Shown piece after piece: positions 18,367 through 28,070 of a DNA stretch of 64,000 nt. Each line of letters begins with the position of its first letter. Positions within the stretch are counted from its first letter, which is position 1. Both the position numbers and the translations under genes were made by a program. The notes under the pieces were generated by a model. That model was not told the origin of the DNA and did not search any database. It saw nothing but the letters and a program-made list of their open reading frames with translations. The DNA comes from Myxococcales bacterium UBA1238 (GTDB taxonomy: Bacteria > Myxococcota_A > Bradymonadia > UBA7976 > UBA1532). The stretch lies in assembly GCA_002309015.1 (NCBI GenBank), contig DBWM01000068.1, positions 18,538-82,537 of the forward strand. Reading direction: 5' to 3'.

Positions 18367-18519
18367 CGCGCCCTCCAGATTCCTGTAGGGGCTAATCGGC
18401 GCCAGAGCGAGAATGTTGCGGACTGTCTTCAAAAAACGGCTTCAAAAGGAAGGCTTATGACAGGATTGCAACCCTCTCCCGGTTTGTGCTAGCAAGCGCA
18501 GATTTTTTGGAGAATTTCT

Positions 18520-19890
18520 ATGCGAACACCCCTGATTCTCTTTTTTGTTGGGATTGCCATCTTTGCCGCATTTGCAGGTCCCAGATTGCGGATTCACACA
18601 AAGAATAATCATTTCGTATACTTAGCGGATTCTTTTTTGCACGGCAGCGCAGAATTGGTCCGCACGCCCGAAGGCACCAACGACTGGGCCAACTACCAGG
18701 AACTCCAGTTAAAAGGGGAATCAGCCCGGCAGTACGGTCCGAAGGTCTCCGGATTCTTCACCAAGCGAGCGGGAAAGCCCGATCAGTTCAGGCTGCTGAG
18801 CGGTCAGGAGATCGAGATTCCCTCCCAGGATCGCGGCGAAAGTCAGACCCATTATTTTGTCTCATTCCCGCCTGGCCCCGCCGTGCTGATGATGCCTATG
18901 GTGGCCCTCTTTGGATACGGCACCAACGATGTGTTGTTTACCCTGTTTTTTGCCGCCCTAAACGTCTCGCTCGTCTTCCTTTTATTGCGTAAACTCGGGG
19001 AGTTAGGCTATTCGCAACGCAGCGAAAAAGAAGACATCTGGCTGAGCATTCTGTTTGCGTTTGGCAGCGCTCACCTTTGGTGTGCGGTTCAGGGCGGCGT
19101 TTGGTTCACCGCCCTGATCATCGGCGTCACATTCAATTTGCTCTATATTTACGCGTCGTTGGACACCAGGCATCCCTTTTGGGCAGGCCTTGCCCTTGCG
19201 GCCGCATTCTCTACGCGCGCCACGATGATCTTTGCCGCTCTGTTCTTTTACATGCAGCTGTTTTTCCCGCCCGAGCATCTGCAGCGATCAAAGCGCGAGA
19301 CTTTGATAAAATTCCTTCAGTTTTCGGCCCCTTGCCTCGTCGTGGGGCTCTCGCTGCTCTATTACAACGCCGTCCGATTCGATCGCATCACGGAATTTGG
19401 TCACACCTACCTTGCGGGCGGCACCATCGCGCGCATCCGCGATTTTGGCATGTTCGACATCCGCTTCCTCACGCGCAACCTCACATCCGCCTTCACCCTG
19501 ATGCCCCGAATCAGCGATTCCGCCCCCTACATCCAATTCAGCACCCATGGCACCAGCCTGCTGCTCACCACGCCCGCCTTAACCCTGCTGCTCTGGCCGC
19601 GCCGCAGCTCGCCCATCGCCCGACCCATCATGCTTACGGCACTCGCCATCGCGATTCCGATTTTCCTTTATCAGAACACGGGTTGGGAGCAATTCAGCTT
19701 CCGGTTTTCGCTCGACTTCATGCCCTATCTGATCGCCGCCATCGCCATTGGCGGATACCCGCTCACCAAATTCGTGAAAGGCCTCATCATCGCGGGTATT
19801 CTGGTCAACGCATTTGGCGCCGTCACCTTCAAGCGAACCGGCAAAATTCACCTTTACGCCGATTACATCAGCGAGGAGCCCAAGAGATAA
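18520..19890 (+). CDS. Polytopic membrane protein, GT-C glycosyltransferase-like
   Basis: The start is ATG 18520 behind TGGAG; 456 residues. A hydrophobic N-terminal helix is followed by a hydrophilic loop of about 110 residues and then at least nine membrane segments. This topology resembles GT-C (mannosyl/arabinosyl-transferase-like) enzymes that use lipid-linked sugars. An Asp in the first large loop (LADSFLHGSAEL) could be the acidic metal-binding position, but no diagnostic motif is clear. Positively charged residues end the protein. It stands alone, divergent from comEC and convergent with the receiver gene. Function unassigned. Confidence 0.55.
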   Translation: MRTPLILFFVGIAIFAAFAGPRLRIHTKNNHFVYLADSFLHGSAELVRTPEGTNDWANYQELQLKGESARQYGPKVSGFFTKRAGKPDQFRLLSGQEIEIPSQDRGESQTHYFVSFPPGPAVLMMPMVALFGYGTNDVLFTLFFAALNVSLVFLLLRKLGELGYSQRSEKEDIWLSILFAFGSAHLWCAVQGGVWFTALIIGVTFNLLYIYASLDTRHPFWAGLALAAAFSTRATMIFAALFFYMQLFFPPEHLQRSKRETLIKFLQFSAPCLVVGLSLLYYNAVRFDRITEFGHTYLAGGTIARIRDFGMFDIRFLTRNLTSAFTLMPRISDSAPYIQFSTHGTSLLLTTPALTLLLWPRRSSPIARPIMLTALAIAIPIFLYQNTGWEQFSFRFSLDFMPYLIAAIAIGGYPLTKFVKGLIIAGILVNAFGAVTFKRTGKIHLYADYISEEPKR

Positions 19891-19911
19891 CGCTTTGATT
19901 TAAAAAGCGTT
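19889..19911. terminator. Bidirectional hairpin terminator between convergent genes
   Basis: AACGCTTT (19889-19896), a 7-nt loop, then AAAGCGTT (19904-19911) form a perfect 8-bp stem. It spans the stop codons of the GT-C-like gene (plus) and the receiver gene (minus) and is followed by a short T-rich stretch on the plus strand. Its position makes a shared terminator likely. Confidence 0.5.
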
Positions 19912-20315
19912 TATTCCTCGTCATCCGGATCAGGCTCGGGACGTCCGTTTTCGAGCATGTCGCGCACGCGCTCCACCAAATCCTCGATCAAAAACGGCTT
20001 ATCCATGTAATCGTCCGCACCGTACAGCGGCGAAGTCATCTCGTTGACGGCGGGCCCGATGGCGGTCAGCATCAGAACTGCTACTTTAGAAAGCTCTTCT
20101 TTTTCGCGCACATAGCGGCAGATTTCCCAGCCGTTCAGCTTGGGCATCATCACGTCCAGAACGAGCACATCGGGCTTTTCGAGCAGCAGCAATTCGAGCG
20201 CTTCCTCACCGTCGCGCGCTTCGAGCACCCGGCAACCCAACTTGGCCACGCTGCGCTTTACGATAAAGCGCATTTCAGCATCATCGTCCGCAATCAACAC
20301 AGTTTTTTCAGACAA
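19911..20315 (-). CDS. Stand-alone receiver-domain response regulator
   Basis: The start is TTG 20315, supported by AAGGAG 7 bases upstream; 134 residues. It is a single CheY-like domain: acidic pair in LIADDDAE, phospho-acceptor Asp54 in VLVLDVMMPKLNG, Thr in MLTAIG, and the conserved Lys in YMDKPF. The tail is acidic (PDPDDEE) and no output domain is present, so it must act by protein contact. No partner kinase is adjacent. Unusually, a 12-residue insertion or longer helix occurs near AIGPAVNEMTSPLYGADDY. Confidence 0.88.
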   Translation of the reverse strand: MSEKTVLIADDDAEMRFIVKRSVAKLGCRVLEARDGEEALELLLLEKPDVLVLDVMMPKLNGWEICRYVREKEELSKVAVLMLTAIGPAVNEMTSPLYGADDYMDKPFLIEDLVERVRDMLENGRPEPDPDDEE

Positions 20316-20478
20316 GACCCATCTCCTTAAACAGTGACCATCAAGCCATAGGGCTTTGAAAGACCGATTGTCAACGGGTTGAAGCTCAAGGCGATCAAAA
20401 ATGGGACAAAGTTGCTTGATCTCACAGGACGCTTCATCATTTATTGTTTATGCAATCGACCGAAAGTACCTGTAACTG

Positions 20479-23400
20479 ATGCGACATTTACTCACGCCAC
20501 TGCTGACCCTCATCGCGGTCGCGAGCGCATTTTATCTTCATCTTTCGTCGCCCCGGCAGGATGGTCGCTGGCAACTGAAATACAGCTTAAGCCAGGCTGC
20601 CGATCGCGATCCTGCCAGCCGCTCACAGATTTCATTACAAATTTTTAACCGTGCCATCATCTATATCAAAGAAAATTATGTAGACCCCAAACGAATCGAC
20701 CCCAGGCGCATGTTCCGCGCCTGCCTTGAAGAGCTTCAAAAAAATGTGCCCGAACTGCTGGCTCGCTTTGACGACCGCGATCAAAATCAGCCCTCCGTCA
20801 CCCTTCAGATTGGCCAGCAAACTCAAACGCTATCGCTCAAAGAGCTGGACAACAGCTGGCAGATAGCGCTCAAGTTAAAAGACGTTTTCCGTTTTATTCT
20901 CAACGAGTTACAAGACAAAGCTTCTGCCAAGGATTTGGAATATACCGCCATTGAAGGCCTGCTCGAAACGCTCGATCCGCATTCCATCCTGATGCGCCCC
21001 AAGGATTACCGCCTGTTCAAAATCGGCATGTTTGGCAAATATGCAGGCGTCGGTTTTCTGGCGAGTTATCGCAAAGATCAGCTCACCATCACCCACATCT
21101 TCGAAGGCTCCCCAGCCGATCGCAAAGGGCTCAAAATCGGTGACCGCGTCGTACAAATCGGCCTCGACAGCACCCTCAACATGACCATCGAAGAAGCGAT
21201 CTCTGCAATGAGCGGCGAGCCGGGCAGCCAGGTCGACATCTGGATTCAGCGCGACGGCTGGAAAAAACCGCGCAAATACGTGCTGACGCGCGAAGACATC
21301 AAACTCAAATCGGTGCAGGCAGAGCTTTTGCCCCATCAAATCGCGTGGATTCAGCTGCACCGCTTTCAAAACTCCGCTGCCGAAGAATTAAAAACTGCGC
21401 TCACCGCGCTCAACAAGCAAAGCAAAGGCCTCAGGGGCGTCATCCTGGATCTGCGCGACAATCCCGGAGGTTTGCTCGATCAGGCCATCAAAATCGTTGA
21501 TTTCTTTATAGAAACAGGCACCATTGTGACCACCGTTGGCTACGGTGAAAAAATCCGCGCGCCCCAGATTGCCACGCACGCGGGCACCTTTCCTCGCTTC
21601 CCCATGGTCATATTGATCAACCAGGAAAGCGCCAGTGCCTCAGAAGCCGTTGCCGGCGCCCTCAAAAACCACCATCGCGCCCTTGTTTTGGGGCAGACCA
21701 GTTTCGGCAAAGGATCCGTCCAGGTCGTCTACGACAATCCCGACGACTCCGCCCTCAAACTGACCATCGCCCAATATCTCACCCCCGGCGATCTTTCGAT
21801 TCAATCCGTAGGCATCATCCCTCATGTTCAGCTCGTAAAGGTCAATCTCGAAAAAGAAAATCTTGATTTATTCCGCACAGTTGAACTCAATGCAGGCCAT
21901 CACAGCGAGAGCGAACTGCCTTTTCATCTCAATCACGAGAGCGCCCTGATCGCGCAAAGCGAAAAGCCTTTATTTTCGCTGAAATACCTTGAACCGAAAG
22001 CCTCTGCCTCAAAATCTTCACCTGTTCAGAAAGCCCTTTCAGATTTTGAAGTCCGCATCGCACAAGAGATTCTGGCCCAGACCGAAAATGCGGAACAGGA
22101 GTCTCTGATTGAGAGTACCAGGCAAGTCATCGCTCATCATCAGGAGGAGCAAAATCAGGCCATCTTTCAGGCGCTGCTCGCACAGGGCATCGACTGGAGC
22201 GAAAACTGCGGCCGCGGACATCCCAGGGCTAAGGTCAAAATCACGAGCGATCCTGCACCGTTAGAGGTGAAATCGGGCCAAAACGTCACCCTGCGCGTTG
22301 AGGTCTTCAATCAGGGCGACGGGCCTTTTTGCCAGCTTCGCGCATTTACAAAATCCGACAACCCCGTATTCGACGGTCACGAGCTGCTTTTTGGCATGAT
22401 TTTGCCTAAGAAATCCGTCACTTACGAAGTTTCAATTCCGGTCCCCGATACCACTGTGGCCAGAGAAGATCGCGTCTCGCTTCAATTTTCTGAGGCCAAA
22501 AATGCAAACCTGCCCGAAAGCGCGGTCCAGCTCAGAATCAATCCCCAGAAGGCCCCTCAGTTTGCCCTGCGCTGGCAACTCGATGATCGGGAAAAAGGCA
22601 ATGGTGACGGGGTGTTACAGCCCGAAGAGGAAGCTTTGCTGCGCGTTTCAGTGCGCAATTTAGGCCCTGGATTTGCAGAAAGCGTGCTCGGGATTCTGAA
22701 GCTTGCCGACTCGACGCTCGAAGAACATACTCCCCCCTCGATGCAGCGCAATGTGTTGCTGCAACACGGCAGATTTAAAGGGAAATCCCTTCAGCCAGAC
22801 GAAGAGACCGAACTTCTCTTTTCATTTAAGGTCAAGAAGGATCTCCAGGCCGATCGGATCGATTTTGCACTCCACCTGCAAGAGCCCGAACTCAAAACCC
22901 AACGATTTGAACAGATTGCGCTGCCCATCGCCCAATCACCATTGGCCATCCAGAATCAAATTCTAAAATCTGCTTTAAATACAAATATTTTGGTGAATTC
23001 TGGGTGCAACAGCGGAAACCCGCTCTTTGTCGCCTCGACGCTTCAGTCCGACGGACAAACCAAAGACTGCTACCGCATCCCTCTCCCAAACGGGCTCTAC
23101 GGCTGGGTCTCAAAAGAAAACGTGATCGCGGGCCCCGGTGAGCTGAGCAACGAAATGACGCTTCAGAAAGCGGAATGGCAGGCGCCTCCGCAAATCGAGA
23201 TCGCCCCTGAAAGCGAGATCACCTCGACCCCAAACGAGTTCTTCGACCTCAGGGGAGAGGTCATTAACGCCAATGAAATCAGAGGGTTATCGATTTACCT
23301 CGCAACCACCAAACTCGATTTCATTCCCCCGATTCCCCAAAAAGATCGCCTGCCGTTCCAAAAAGAAATCGCGCTAGCGCCGGGGCAGAACCGCATCACC

Positions 23401-23490
23401 CTCATCGCTCATTTTTACAATCGGCCCACCCTGCGCCAAACCCTGTTCGTCCGCCGATCCCTTGCATCTGAAGCCAAAATCCACCACTAA
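20479..23490 (+). CDS. S41 family C-terminal processing protease with long C-terminal extension
   Basis: This 1003-residue protein begins with an uncleaved or cleavable signal anchor (residues 1-22). A PDZ domain lies near 190-270 (FEGSPADRKGLKIGDRVVQI). The S41 core covers about 285-450: LDLRDNPGGLLDQA, catalytic Ser in the SASASEAV motif near 382 and catalytic Lys in SFGKGSVQV. CtpA/Tsp proteins are usually 400-700 residues. Here about 520 extra residues follow, with CARDB-like beta domains (SGQNVTLRVEVFNQGDGPFCQL; LRVSVRNLGPGFAES), an SH3-like stretch (YRIPLPNGLYGWVSKENVI) and a final Ig-like domain. It is probably periplasmic and cleaves or processes envelope proteins. The ribosome site is weak. 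Confidence 0.85.
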   Translation: MRHLLTPLLTLIAVASAFYLHLSSPRQDGRWQLKYSLSQAADRDPASRSQISLQIFNRAIIYIKENYVDPKRIDPRRMFRACLEELQKNVPELLARFDDRDQNQPSVTLQIGQQTQTLSLKELDNSWQIALKLKDVFRFILNELQDKASAKDLEYTAIEGLLETLDPHSILMRPKDYRLFKIGMFGKYAGVGFLASYRKDQLTITHIFEGSPADRKGLKIGDRVVQIGLDSTLNMTIEEAISAMSGEPGSQVDIWIQRDGWKKPRKYVLTREDIKLKSVQAELLPHQIAWIQLHRFQNSAAEELKTALTALNKQSKGLRGVILDLRDNPGGLLDQAIKIVDFFIETGTIVTTVGYGEKIRAPQIATHAGTFPRFPMVILINQESASASEAVAGALKNHHRALVLGQTSFGKGSVQVVYDNPDDSALKLTIAQYLTPGDLSIQSVGIIPHVQLVKVNLEKENLDLFRTVELNAGHHSESELPFHLNHESALIAQSEKPLFSLKYLEPKASASKSSPVQKALSDFEVRIAQEILAQTENAEQESLIESTRQVIAHHQEEQNQAIFQALLAQGIDWSENCGRGHPRAKVKITSDPAPLEVKSGQNVTLRVEVFNQGDGPFCQLRAFTKSDNPVFDGHELLFGMILPKKSVTYEVSIPVPDTTVAREDRVSLQFSEAKNANLPESAVQLRINPQKAPQFALRWQLDDREKGNGDGVLQPEEEALLRVSVRNLGPGFAESVLGILKLADSTLEEHTPPSMQRNVLLQHGRFKGKSLQPDEETELLFSFKVKKDLQADRIDFALHLQEPELKTQRFEQIALPIAQSPLAIQNQILKSALNTNILVNSGCNSGNPLFVASTLQSDGQTKDCYRIPLPNGLYGWVSKENVIAGPGELSNEMTLQKAEWQAPPQIEIAPESEITSTPNEFFDLRGEVINANEIRGLSIYLATTKLDFIPPIPQKDRLPFQKEIALAPGQNRITLIAHFYNRPTLRQTLFVRRSLASEAKIHH

Positions 23491-23519
23491 TGCAGTCTTT
23501 TTCTCGATGGAGAAAGACC

Positions 23520-24845
23520 ATGCAAAATCCGCACGACGCGATCCGACTCGTCGATCGCTTTCGCTACCGCGAAAATCTTGAAATCGAAAAATATGTTCTC
23601 CCCAACGGACTTACGGTCCTCTACTGGCCCGATTTTTCGGCGCCGCTCTTCAGCTTTCAGAGCTGGTTTCGCGTGGGCAGCCGCCACGAGGTGAAAGGTC
23701 GCACGGGCATCGCGCATCTGTTCGAGCATTTGATGTTCAAGGGCACCAAGAATCATCCGGAAGGCGATTTTGATCGCATCCTCGAATCCTTTGGAGGCCG
23801 CAACAACGCCGCAACCTGGCTCGACTGGACCTATTTCTACGACGACGTGCCAGCCGGATTCCTGAATGAAGTCATGGCGTTGGAGGCGGATCGCCTGGTG
23901 AATATGAGCCTCTGCCCCGAAGAAGTTGAGCCTGAACGCCAGGTGGTGATGAACGAGCGCCGCGAGCGGGTCGACAACGATCCCTCGGGCAGGCTGAGCG
24001 AACTGCTTTGGCAAAAAGCCCTCGGGGATCACCCTTACGCGCATCCCACCATCGGATGGATGGAAGATATTGCCGCGATTTCATTAGAGAACTGCGTCGA
24101 CTTCCATCGCACATGGTACAGCCCGAACCAGCTCGTGCTCTCGATTGCAGGCGCCGTCACCCGCGAAGAGCTGTTTGACGGATTGCTCAAATATTACGCG
24201 CCGATTCCCGCATCGAAGCCCGGATTTGCCCCCGAATTGCAGCAAACGCCGCCCGCACGGTCGGCCACTTACGAAGAGCGCTTCCCTCTCACCTGCGAAC
24301 GGCTGCTGATGGGTTACAGCGCCCCATCAGTCACCGATCCCCTGTATCCCGCCCTCGAAGTTTTGAACGAGCTGCTTTTTGAAGGGGATTCCGCGAGGTT
24401 ACAGCGCGCACTCTGCACCGACGGCGAGATTGCAGGCGAGATCAGCGCCTATGTGCCCGCCTTTAAAGCCGGCGGTCTCTACGAAATCTGCTCGGAACTG
24501 CGCCCCGATCACCATGCGGAGGAAGCCCTCGACGTCCTGTTCAAAGCCTTTGAGCAGATTTGCCGCGAAAAGCCCGCCCAGAGCGAACTCGACAAGGCCA
24601 AAAACAAGCTCGAGTCCCGGTTTTACCGCGGACTTCAGACGATGCAGCAGCGCGCGCAGGGGCTCGGGTTTTATGAAGTCACCGCGGGGGACTATCACCG
24701 CCTGTTTGAGCTGGCCAAAAGCTACAGCGAAGTCACCCTCGACGATCTGCAGGCGGTGGCGCAGCGCGTATTGAACCCCAACGCGCGCACGATCGTGATC
24801 GGCCGGCCTTCGGGGGAGCCTGCATGCGAGGAGGAAGAAGCATGA
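23520..24845 (+). CDS. M16 family zinc peptidase, active subunit
   Basis: 441 residues from ATG 23520, which has GGAG about 8 bases upstream; ATG 23490 (TAATG overlap with the protease gene) would add 10 residues. The inverted zinc motif HLFEH (in RTGIAHLFEHLMFKGT) and the downstream Glu in NEVMALEADRLVNM form the M16 zinc site. The C-terminal half is the second, non-catalytic pitrilysin domain. No signal peptide is evident. M16B peptidases of this size usually pair with an inactive partner, and the next gene encodes one. It sits 30 bp after the S41 protease gene, so the three proteolysis genes may share a transcript. Confidence 0.88.
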   Translation: MQNPHDAIRLVDRFRYRENLEIEKYVLPNGLTVLYWPDFSAPLFSFQSWFRVGSRHEVKGRTGIAHLFEHLMFKGTKNHPEGDFDRILESFGGRNNAATWLDWTYFYDDVPAGFLNEVMALEADRLVNMSLCPEEVEPERQVVMNERRERVDNDPSGRLSELLWQKALGDHPYAHPTIGWMEDIAAISLENCVDFHRTWYSPNQLVLSIAGAVTREELFDGLLKYYAPIPASKPGFAPELQQTPPARSATYEERFPLTCERLLMGYSAPSVTDPLYPALEVLNELLFEGDSARLQRALCTDGEIAGEISAYVPAFKAGGLYEICSELRPDHHAEEALDVLFKAFEQICREKPAQSELDKAKNKLESRFYRGLQTMQQRAQGLGFYEVTAGDYHRLFELAKSYSEVTLDDLQAVAQRVLNPNARTIVIGRPSGEPACEEEEA

Positions 24846-26113
24846 TTGTCGTAGAAAACCACGGATTTCCCTATGCTTATCTCGTGCTGAACTTCAGGTT
24901 CGGTCCCGCATTCGATCCTTTGGGCAAAGAGGGGCTGACGTCGCTCACCAATCGCATGCTGCTGCGCGGAACCCGGCGCCGAAGCCGTGAGGCATTTGAA
25001 GAAGCGATCGAATCGCTGGGCACGGAGGTGAACACCGCTACGCAGTCATCCTCGGTGAGCATCAGCAGCGCCATCCTTTCCCGGAATCTAGAACGGTTTA
25101 CGCAGCTTTTGGGTGAGATGCTGACAGAGCCGCTCTTTTCGCCCGAAGAGTTTGAAAAGGTGAAGCGGGAGATGCGCGCGGAGCAGGAAGCCATGCTGAA
25201 CGACGACAGCTGCCTGGCGCGTATCTGGTTGCGAAAAACCCTGTTTCCCGGACATTTGCTGGGCCGGAACGCCGCGGGGACGCCTGCAAGCCTCGACGCG
25301 ATCACCCTCGACGATCTGATCGCGCATCACCGCACCTATTACACGAAAAGCAACCTTCTGGTGACCTCGAGCGGGGACGTAACGCAGGCGCATCTCGAGC
25401 AGCTTTTGCAGGACGCCTTCAAAAATTTGCCCGAAGGCGAGCCGACCGCCTGGAACCTTGCGCCCATCGCCCCCATCGACGGCCGTCAGCTTTGGGTCAT
25501 CGACAAACCCGAGCGCACCCAATCGCAGATTTTGGTGGGGCATCCCGCAGTCCAGGGCAACGATCCCGATCTTTTGGCGCTCAATCTCGCATTTACGGGC
25601 TTTGGCGGCACGTTTACAGCGCGACTCATGCAGGAAGTGCGCGTCAAACGCGGGTGGAGCTACGGGGCTTACGCGCGCCTCGTGCCTGAGCGGTTCGGAG
25701 GCTTTTGCATTTTGAGCGCGGCGCCGGAGCGCGATCACACCGCCGATTGCATCGCGTTGCTGCTCGAAGAATATGAACGTTTCGCCCGCGAGGGTTTGAG
25801 CGATGACGAGATCGAATTTGCGCGCAACTACCTGATCAACGCGTTCCCCTTTAAGATCGAGACCGCAGCGCAGAAGGCGGCGCTTCAAACCTATTACGCA
25901 CTCATGGGGATGCCCGAAGATACGCTCGATCGCTACACCGATCGCCTGAAAGCGATCACCCCCTCGGCTTTGCGGCGGATTTGCAAAGAGCGCCTTACGC
26001 CCGATCAGCTGACCATCGTCACCGTATGCGAGGCGGAGCCGCTCAAAGATGCCTTTTCTCAGCTGAAGCACATCCGCAAAGTCAACCTGCGCTCCTACCT
26101 CGATGAAAAGTAA
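24842..26113 (+). CDS. M16 family peptidase-like partner without zinc motif
   Basis: The 423-residue protein starts at ATG 24842, overlapping the previous stop as ATGA with a strong GAGGAGG ribosome site. The fold matches M16 (LTNRMLLRGT, FEEAIESLGTEVNTATQSSSVSIS), but the HxxEH zinc motif is replaced by LTSLTN, so it cannot bind zinc at that site. The C-terminal half keeps the Arg/Tyr region (EVRVKRGWSYGAYARL) that in heterodimeric M16B enzymes completes the active site of the partner. It is therefore most likely the regulatory or substrate-holding subunit of a heterodimer with the preceding gene product. Confidence 0.87.
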   Translation: MIVVENHGFPYAYLVLNFRFGPAFDPLGKEGLTSLTNRMLLRGTRRRSREAFEEAIESLGTEVNTATQSSSVSISSAILSRNLERFTQLLGEMLTEPLFSPEEFEKVKREMRAEQEAMLNDDSCLARIWLRKTLFPGHLLGRNAAGTPASLDAITLDDLIAHHRTYYTKSNLLVTSSGDVTQAHLEQLLQDAFKNLPEGEPTAWNLAPIAPIDGRQLWVIDKPERTQSQILVGHPAVQGNDPDLLALNLAFTGFGGTFTARLMQEVRVKRGWSYGAYARLVPERFGGFCILSAAPERDHTADCIALLLEEYERFAREGLSDDEIEFARNYLINAFPFKIETAAQKAALQTYYALMGMPEDTLDRYTDRLKAITPSALRRICKERLTPDQLTIVTVCEAEPLKDAFSQLKHIRKVNLRSYLDEK

Positions 26114-26286
26114 CGCCGCGAGTCTGTAGCCTTTTGAGTTTGGCTGCGCCTCTTCGCTGCGCGATCATTCGATTCAAAAAACCCTTTGCATTTCAGCGCT
26201 GTTTGCGCTTGATCCCCCCGTCTTTCTGACAACCAACCAGCGGATCCATGCAGGGTGCATGGCATCCCCCATCCAGGAGTTTTTGC

Positions 26287-27939
26287 ATGTCTCTTACCTT
26301 AGCCAAAGGTCGCTTTGATGCAGTGAACGGTCCCGTCCTGACGATCGTACTCGACGGCGTCGGCCTCGGGCCCAAAGATGAAGGCAACGCATGGTTTAAC
26401 GCGCGCACGCCGGTGCTCGACGCGGCCATGGAACGGTACGGCTATATTTCGCTGGCTGCGCACGGATTAGCGGTCGGCCTGCCTTCCGACGGCGATATGG
26501 GCAACTCCGAGGTCGGACATAACGCCCTCGGCGCCGGGAGAATCTTCTCTCAGGGCGCACGCCTCTGCAATGAAGCGATCGAAGGCGGCAGCATCTTCGA
26601 AGGCGAGACCTGGAAATGGCTGATCGAGGGCGTCAAGGCGTCGGGCGAGCCCCTGCATTTCATCGGGCTGCTTTCGGACGGCAACGTTCACAGCCATGAA
26701 AAGCATCTCCACGCCATGTTACGGCGCGCCGCCGAAGAAGGTGTGCGGAAAGTGCGCATCCATATCCTGCTCGACGGCCGCGATGTGGGCGAAACCTCGG
26801 CTTTAACCTATGTCGAGCGCCTCGATGCCGTGCTGGACGACATCAATATGAGCGGCTACCACGATTTCCAGATTGCGAGCGGCGGCGGGCGCATGGTGGT
26901 CACCATGGATCGCTACGAAGCGAACTGGGGCATGGTCGATCTGGGCTGGAAACTTCACGTGAAAGGCGAAGGCCGCGGCTTCAGAAGCGCAAATCAGGCC
27001 ATCGAAACCTTCCGCGCAGAGCAACCCGGCATCACCGATCAGTTTTTGCCTGGCTTCGTGGTCGTAGATGAAAACGGATCCCCCGTGGGGCCCATCCACG
27101 AAGGCGCATCGGTCGTGCTTTTCAACTTCAGAGGCGACCGGGCCATCGAGATTTCGCGCGCATTCGAAGACGAGACGATGCCGCATTTCGATCGCGGTCC
27201 CAAGCTGAACGTGCGCTACGCGGGCATCATGCAGTACGACGGCGATCTCAAGTTGCCGAAGCATTTTCTGGTGGCCCCGCCGGCCATCGATCGCACGCTG
27301 GGTGAGCATCTGGCGTTCAATAAGATCTCGCAGTTCGCCTGCGCAGAGACCCAGAAGTTCGGGCATGTGACCTATTTCTGGAACGGAAACCGCACGGGCC
27401 GCTTCGACGACGAGCTTGAAACCTACGTCGAGGTGCCGAGCGACAACGTCCCCTTCGAACAGCGCCCCTGGATGAAGGCCGCAGAGGTGGTCGACGCCAC
27501 CATCGCCGCGCTCGAATCGGGCAAATACCGCTACCTGCGCCTGAACCTCGCAAACGGCGATATGGTGGGCCATACGGGCAGCCTCGATGCCGCGATCATC
27601 GCCATGGAAGCGGTCGACATCAGCCTGGGCCGCCTGCTCAAGGCCATCGAGAAGGCGAACGGCGTCGCTTTGATCACCGCCGATCACGGCAACTGCGACG
27701 AGATGTTCGAGCGCAAGAAGGACGGATCCTTCAAGGCCGATGCTCAGGGCCGTATCACGCCGAGAACGAGCCACACCCTGAATCAGGTCCCCGCGATCCT
27801 GTTCGATCCCAAGGGTCAGGTGAAGGCCAAGCTCGCAAAAACGGTCGAAAAGCCTGGACTCGCCAACGTCGCCGCCACCATGCTCGAGCTCATGGGCTTC
27901 GAGCCCCCCGCCGACTACGAGCCCTCTCTGCTCAAGTAA
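26287..27939 (+). CDS. gpmI: 2,3-bisphosphoglycerate-independent phosphoglycerate mutase
   Basis: Start ATG 26287 behind AGGAG; 550 residues. It interconverts 3- and 2-phosphoglycerate in glycolysis and gluconeogenesis. It has the alkaline-phosphatase-type metal sites (IVLDGVGLGPKDEGNAW at the N-terminus, ITADHGNCDEM late) and the phosphoserine in GDMGNSEVGHNALGAGR. The wording of many blocks (ACAETQKFGHVTYFWNGNR, NGDMVGHTG, DYEPSLL) fits the longer iPGM type known from plants and trypanosomatids as well as some bacteria, rather than the roughly 510-residue E. coli form. Codon use leans to AAG, CTC and GGC, consistent with strong expression. It is separated from its neighbours by 173 bp upstream and the repeat-bearing gap downstream. 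Confidence 0.92.
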   Translation: MSLTLAKGRFDAVNGPVLTIVLDGVGLGPKDEGNAWFNARTPVLDAAMERYGYISLAAHGLAVGLPSDGDMGNSEVGHNALGAGRIFSQGARLCNEAIEGGSIFEGETWKWLIEGVKASGEPLHFIGLLSDGNVHSHEKHLHAMLRRAAEEGVRKVRIHILLDGRDVGETSALTYVERLDAVLDDINMSGYHDFQIASGGGRMVVTMDRYEANWGMVDLGWKLHVKGEGRGFRSANQAIETFRAEQPGITDQFLPGFVVVDENGSPVGPIHEGASVVLFNFRGDRAIEISRAFEDETMPHFDRGPKLNVRYAGIMQYDGDLKLPKHFLVAPPAIDRTLGEHLAFNKISQFACAETQKFGHVTYFWNGNRTGRFDDELETYVEVPSDNVPFEQRPWMKAAEVVDATIAALESGKYRYLRLNLANGDMVGHTGSLDAAIIAMEAVDISLGRLLKAIEKANGVALITADHGNCDEMFERKKDGSFKADAQGRITPRTSHTLNQVPAILFDPKGQVKAKLAKTVEKPGLANVAATMLELMGFEPPADYEPSLLK

Positions 27940-28070
27940 GCGCCCTCTCTCTGCCCCGCTCCCAATCCCGCCTGTAAACCTGCACCCACTCCGTAAATCT
28001 CACTTTTAATGAGCCTAAACTGGCCCACATCTCTTCTCTCATCTTGAAATCACGCGTGAAAACTGCTCGC

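Noticed and set aside
19077..19898. Alternate-frame 273-codon frame inside the GT-C-like gene
   Set aside because: Its translation is His/Arg-rich, as expected for a shifted frame of a GC-rich gene, with no start signal.
25088..26071. Large antisense open frame (327 codons) over the second M16 gene
   Set aside because: It is a shadow of a GC-rich gene on the other strand and its translation has no recognisable domain.
26803..27774. Antisense open frame (323 codons) over gpmI
   Set aside because: Shadow of gpmI; the sense frame is unmistakable and no ribosome site supports the antisense frame.
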